From assembly GCF_030272895.1 (NCBI RefSeq), contig NZ_JALRNF010000007.1, positions 101,656-165,655 on the forward strand: 64,000 bases of DNA, in the 5' to 3' direction. The stretch is from Pseudomonas sp. BGr12 (GTDB taxonomy: Bacteria > Pseudomonadota > Gammaproteobacteria > Pseudomonadales > Pseudomonadaceae). The notes below the pieces were generated by a model that made no database searches, was not told where the DNA came from, and saw only the letters and a list, made by a program, of their open reading frames with translations. Position 1 is the first letter of the stretch, and the number at the start of each line of letters is the position of its first letter. Positions 60,627 to 64,000 of this stretch are shown piece after piece. Both the position numbers and the translations under genes were made by a program.

Positions 60627-63575
60627 TCAGTTCACAGCGGACGTCGCTACGACATGACGCGGCAGGGTCACACGGATCCGGGTGCCACGCTGGCTCTGGG
60701 TATCGGCCGGGCTGTCGATGGTGATTTGTCCATAATGCTCTTCCACGATGGAATAGACCAGAGCAAGCCCCAGTCCGGTACCTTCGCCCGGGTCCTTGGT
60801 AGTGAAGAAGGGTTCGAACAGACGATCCATGATGTTTTTCGGAATACCGCTGCCTTCGTCCTCGACGATCAGGTCGACGGTATGTTCGCTGGCCTCGCTC
60901 TTGACCCGCACGGCACTGCCGGGAGGCGAGGCATCGCGGGCGTTGGACAGCAGATTGATCAGGACCTGGGCCAGGCGCTGCGGGTCGCCATCGACCCAGT
61001 GCTCGGGGTCGCACAGGTTGAAGAACTGTACTTCGAAATTGCGCCGGTTCAAGGCCAGCAGACCGATGGCGTCCTGGGCCACTTCGGCCAGGCACACCGG
61101 CTCGTCGCTGTGCTGGTGGCTGCCGGCGTGGGCGAAGCTCATCAGCGACTGGACGATGCGCGAGATACGTTTGGTCTGCTCGAGGATCTGGCTGCTCAGT
61201 TCGGTGATCTCTCCGTCTTCCTCGCGCTCTTCGCGCAGGTTCTGCGCCAGGCACGCGATGCCGGTGACCGGGTTGCCGATCTCGTGGGCCACCCCGGCGG
61301 CCAGGCGACCGATGCTGGCCAGGCGTTCGGAGTGCACCAGCTTGTCTTCCAGGGCCTGGGTTTCGGTGAGGTCTTCGACCAGCAGCACCAGGCCGCTGTT
61401 GCCCGGCGCCAGGGGTTCGTCGATGGCCGCCTTGTGCAGGTTCAGCCAGCGGGTCTGGCCGTCCAGGCCCAGGCGCTGTTTGTGCAGGTGTTCATCGGGC
61501 ACGTTGATGAAGCCCAGCAGCAGCCCGCGCCAGGGTTCGCCGATGGTGGTCAGGCGCGAACCGACCACGCGCTTGGCGGCAATCCCGGTGAGCTCTTCCA
61601 TGGCCTTGTTCCACATCAGGATTTCCTGGTCCTTGGCCAGCGAGCAGACGCCCATGGGCAATTCCTGCAGGGTCTGGCGGTGGTAGCGCCGCAGGGCGTC
61701 GAGCTCGGCGGCAAGGCCAGTCAGGCGCGAGTGATAGTCTTCCAGACGACTTTCGATGAAGTGAATGTCTTCGGTCACGTAGTTTTCGTTGCCGGACTTG
61801 TACGGCAGGAAGGTTTCCACCATGTCCTGGGCAACGCTGGGGCCCATCAGGCCCGAGAGGTTGGCTTCGATCCGGTCGCGCAGGCGGCGCAGGGCGTAGG
61901 GGCGGCGTTCATCGAAGGGCAGGTAGAGGTCGCGCAGGGCCTGCTCCACTTCCTTCTGTGCAGCCTTGGCACCCAGCGGCTTGGCCAGTTGCGTGGCGAA
62001 CTCCTGGGGCGAGGCGGCATGCAGCTCGCGTCGCTGCGGGCGACGCACGTTATCCACGGCACAGGCTTCGGCGGCGCTGACTTCTTCGTTGCTGGCGTTG
62101 GTGAACAGCGAGATCAGGGTGAACAGCAGCACGTTCGCCGCCAGCGAGGCGATGGCCGCCATGTGCCAGCTGGTGTCGTCGAGCACGTAGATCATGTTCA
62201 GCAGCGGGATATAGAAGCCCTGCAGGTTGCCCACCAGCGGCAACAGCATGGTCACCATCCACACCAGGATCCCGGCCAGCAGCCCGGCAATGAAGCCGCG
62301 GCGGTTGGCGGTCGGCCAGTACAGCACCGAGAGCACGCCCGGCAGGAACTGCAGGGTGGCGACGAAGGCGACGATGCCGAGGTTGGCCAGGTCCTGCTGG
62401 CTTTCCAGGGTCAGGTAGAAGCCGAAGCCGGCGGCGATGATGGCGACGATCAGGGCGCGGCGGGTCCACTTCAGCCAGCGGTAGATGTTGCCCTCGGCCG
62501 GTGGCTGGTACAGCGGCAGCACCAGGTGGTTCAGGGCCATGCCCGATAGCGCCAGGGTGGTGACGATGATCAGCCCGCTGGACGCCGATAGCCCGCCGAC
62601 ATAGGCGAGCAAGGCCAGCGCCTGGTTGTTGGCGGCGATGCCCAGGCCCAGGGTGAAGTATTCCGGGCTGGTGCTGGCGCCCATCTTCAGGCCGGCCCAG
62701 AGAATCAGCGGCACGGCCAGGCTCATCAACAGCAGGAACAGCGGCAGGCCCCAGCTGGCGCTGACCAGCGAGCGCGGGTTGAGGTTCTCGGTGAAGGCCA
62801 TGTGGTACATGTGCGGCATGACGATGGCCGAGGCGAAGAACACCAGCAGCAGGGTGCGCCATGGGCCCTCCTGCAAGGGGGTATGCAGCGCGGCCAGGGC
62901 CGTCTGGTTCTGCAGCAACCACACTTCCAGTTGATGCGGGCCGCCGAACACGCCGTACAGGGCATACAGGCCGATACCGCCCAGGGCCAGCAGCTTGATC
63001 ACCGATTCGAAGGCGATGGCGAATACCAGGCCCTCGTGCTTTTCCCGGGTGGCGATGTGCCGGGAACCGAAGAAGATGGTGAACAGGGTGATCAGGGCGC
63101 AGAAGGCCAGGGCCACCCGGGCCTTGACCGGCTCGCCGGTGAGGATGCTGATGGAGTCGGCCACGGCCTGGATCTGCAGGGCCAGCAGCGGCAGCACGCC
63201 GATCAGCATGAACACCGTGGTCAGGGCTCCGGCCCAGGTGCTGCGAAAGCGAAAGGCGATCAGGTCGGCCAGCGATGACAGCTGGTAGGTGCGGGTGATC
63301 TTGAGGATCGGATAGAGCAGCACCGGTGCCAGCAGGAAGGCCCCGGAAACACCCAGGTAACAGGCCAGGAAACCATAACCGTACTGGTAGGCCAGGCCCA
63401 CCGAGCCGTAGAAGGCCCAGGCACTGGCGTAGACGCCCAGCGAAAGGGTGTAGGTCAGGGGGTGGCGAATGATCGAGCGCGGGATCATGCCGCGTTCGCT
63501 GACCCAGGCCACGCCGAACAGCACCAGCAGGTAGGCGGCGCTGATCAGGATCATCTGGGTCAGGCTAAAGCTCAT
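60627..63575 (-). CDS. cbrA: Sensor histidine kinase CbrA
   Basis: This 982-residue membrane sensor has an N-terminal SLC5-like solute transporter domain of about 12-13 spans (1-500), a linker/STAC-like region, a PAS domain (about 600-720), the HisKA box with the phospho-accepting histidine in [15 protein letters not shown], and an ATPase domain (NLLSNARDA and [22 protein letters not shown]). ATG at 63575 is chosen, with GTG 63584 and ATG 63581 possible. All overlap the end of the small upstream gene, so coupling is likely. The transported ligand is not evident from sequence. Confidence 0.95.
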   Translation of the reverse strand: MSFSLTQMILISAAYLLVLFGVAWVSERGMIPRSIIRHPLTYTLSLGVYASAWAFYGSVGLAYQYGYGFLACYLGVSGAFLLAPVLLYPILKITRTYQLSSLADLIAFRFRSTWAGALTTVFMLIGVLPLLALQIQAVADSISILTGEPVKARVALAFCALITLFTIFFGSRHIATREKHEGLVFAIAFESVIKLLALGGIGLYALYGVFGGPHQLEVWLLQNQTALAALHTPLQEGPWRTLLLVFFASAIVMPHMYHMAFTENLNPRSLVSASWGLPLFLLLMSLAVPLILWAGLKMGASTSPEYFTLGLGIAANNQALALLAYVGGLSASSGLIIVTTLALSGMALNHLVLPLYQPPAEGNIYRWLKWTRRALIVAIIAAGFGFYLTLESQQDLANLGIVAFVATLQFLPGVLSVLYWPTANRRGFIAGLLAGILVWMVTMLLPLVGNLQGFYIPLLNMIYVLDDTSWHMAAIASLAANVLLFTLISLFTNASNEEVSAAEACAVDNVRRPQRRELHAASPQEFATQLAKPLGAKAAQKEVEQALRDLYLPFDERRPYALRRLRDRIEANLSGLMGPSVAQDMVETFLPYKSGNENYVTEDIHFIESRLEDYHSRLTGLAAELDALRRYHRQTLQELPMGVCSLAKDQEILMWNKAMEELTGIAAKRVVGSRLTTIGEPWRGLLLGFINVPDEHLHKQRLGLDGQTRWLNLHKAAIDEPLAPGNSGLVLLVEDLTETQALEDKLVHSERLASIGRLAAGVAHEIGNPVTGIACLAQNLREEREEDGEITELSSQILEQTKRISRIVQSLMSFAHAGSHQHSDEPVCLAEVAQDAIGLLALNRRNFEVQFFNLCDPEHWVDGDPQRLAQVLINLLSNARDASPPGSAVRVKSEASEHTVDLIVEDEGSGIPKNIMDRLFEPFFTTKDPGEGTGLGLALVYSIVEEHYGQITIDSPADTQSQRGTRIRVTLPRHVVATSAVN

Positions 63576-63741
63576 CGGCATCACGTTGGCTCTGCAGGAT
63601 AAAGGTCACGACGATCAGGATCAGCCAGAGCAGGTAAGGGCGATACCAGGCACCGGTTGGCTCGATCCACCAGTCCATGATGGCCGGGGAGAACAGGTAG
63701 ATCCCCACGACCAGAAGCAGGACCAAACGATAGATATACAT
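63565..63741 (-). CDS. cbrX: Small membrane protein CbrX
   Basis: This 58-residue protein has two hydrophobic segments (YRLVLLLVVGIYLFSPAIMDWW and YLLWLILIVVTFIL). ATG at 63741 (MYIYRL) is used, since longer readings have no ribosome-binding site. Its stop overlaps the cbrA start by about 10 bases. A gene in this place is known as cbrX in P. putida, so translational coupling to cbrA is likely. Confidence 0.85.
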   Translation of the reverse strand: MYIYRLVLLLVVGIYLFSPAIMDWWIEPTGAWYRPYLLWLILIVVTFILQSQRDADEL

Positions 63742-63803
63742 GCTGGCCTCAAAGGTTAGGGCGCTGCGGCTTGAACTTATTATTGGCGCAAATGGCTGCG
63801 GCG

Positions 63804-63831
63804 ATGGTAACGGATGGGCTGACGGCTGCAA
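63804..63831 (-). promoter_or_regulatory. Possible promoter of cbrXAB
   Basis: On the minus strand TTGCAG (63826-63831), 16 bases and TACCAT (63804-63809) make a fair sigma-70 promoter about 60 bases before the cbrX ATG. The remaining 63832-63991 stretch holds a degenerate REP-like piece at about 63902-63923 and nothing else I can identify. Confidence 0.45.
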
Positions 63832-63991
63832 ACGGGCTGGCGCAATTTAGCCAAAGTTTTGAATTTATTGGGCTTTTGACGTATCTGATTGTTGCTGGTG
63901 GTAGGAGCGGGGGTTGCCCCCCCATTCGTGAAAAAAGAACCCACGCAAAACAGGGGCAGCCCCCCACAACACCCCTGAAGAGGAGTTACCC

Positions 63992-64000
63992 ATGAAGCAC
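63992..64000 (+). CDS. Start of an unidentified gene, cut by window end
   Basis: ATG AAG CAC at the last bases follows a strong AGGAG (63981-63985, 6 bases away), so a plus-strand gene probably starts here. Only three codons are visible. It is divergent from cbrXAB, where other pseudomonads have gluQ on the cbr strand. Confidence 0.4.

Overview
The window is core chromosome of a fluorescent Pseudomonas, most like the P. putida / P. fluorescens lineage. The evidence is the gene order (lldPD, smpB, fur, recN, grpE-dnaK-dnaJ, carAB, ftsH, nusA-infB, pnp, pgi, panBC, pcnB, cbrAB), the CrcZ-type small RNA between cbrB and pcnB, an OprD-family porin, G+C-rich codon use, and four inverted pairs of the REP element common in P. 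putida. I see no prophage, insertion sequence, CRISPR array or defence island. I did not find a wholly new system. The best leads are regulatory sequences between genes.

Layout. 1-5188 (+) is the end of a branched-chain-type ABC uptake operon (ATPase, binding protein, two permeases) followed by an OprD-type porin. 5282-6089 (-) holds tmRNA and a small exported protein. 6177-13104 is the lactate cluster: lldP, lldD and an FAD/Fe-S D-lactate dehydrogenase on the minus strand, with the regulator lldR divergent and a palindromic operator between. 13125-17372 has smpB, ratA-rnfH, the BamE/OmlA lipoprotein, fur and recN. 17521-22329 (+) is grpE-dnaK-dnaJ-dapB, with two near-perfect sigma-32 promoters. 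22509-28319 has carA (with a leader that looks like an attenuator), carB, greA, a DUF4149 membrane protein and yhbY. 28422-34694 (+) runs ftsJ, ftsH, folP, glmM, tpiA, secG, tRNA-Leu. 34747-43800 (+) is the initiator tRNA-rimP-nusA-infB-rbfA-truB-rpsO-pnp transcription unit. 43841-44408 is a BON-domain protein with a sigma-54-like promoter.

44531-58465 (-) holds a DUF748/AsmA-like protein, a methyltransferase, a thiolase, an MpaB-type protein, acetyl-CoA synthetase, pgi, panC, panB, folK and pcnB. 58600-63741 (-) is the carbon-control locus cbrX-cbrA-cbrB-crcZ. The last bases begin an unidentified gene on the plus strand.

How it fits together: CbrA/CbrB, with sigma-54, should drive CrcZ, which titrates Hfq/Crc away from A-rich (AANAANAA) sites on target mRNAs. 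Three uptake genes in this same window, the ABC binding protein, the porin and lactate permease, carry such sites just upstream of their start codons, so they are candidate members of the circuit encoded at the other end. SmpB and tmRNA (ribosome rescue) lie 8 kb apart. The chaperone operon and the translation/RNA-decay operon are each a coherent unit.
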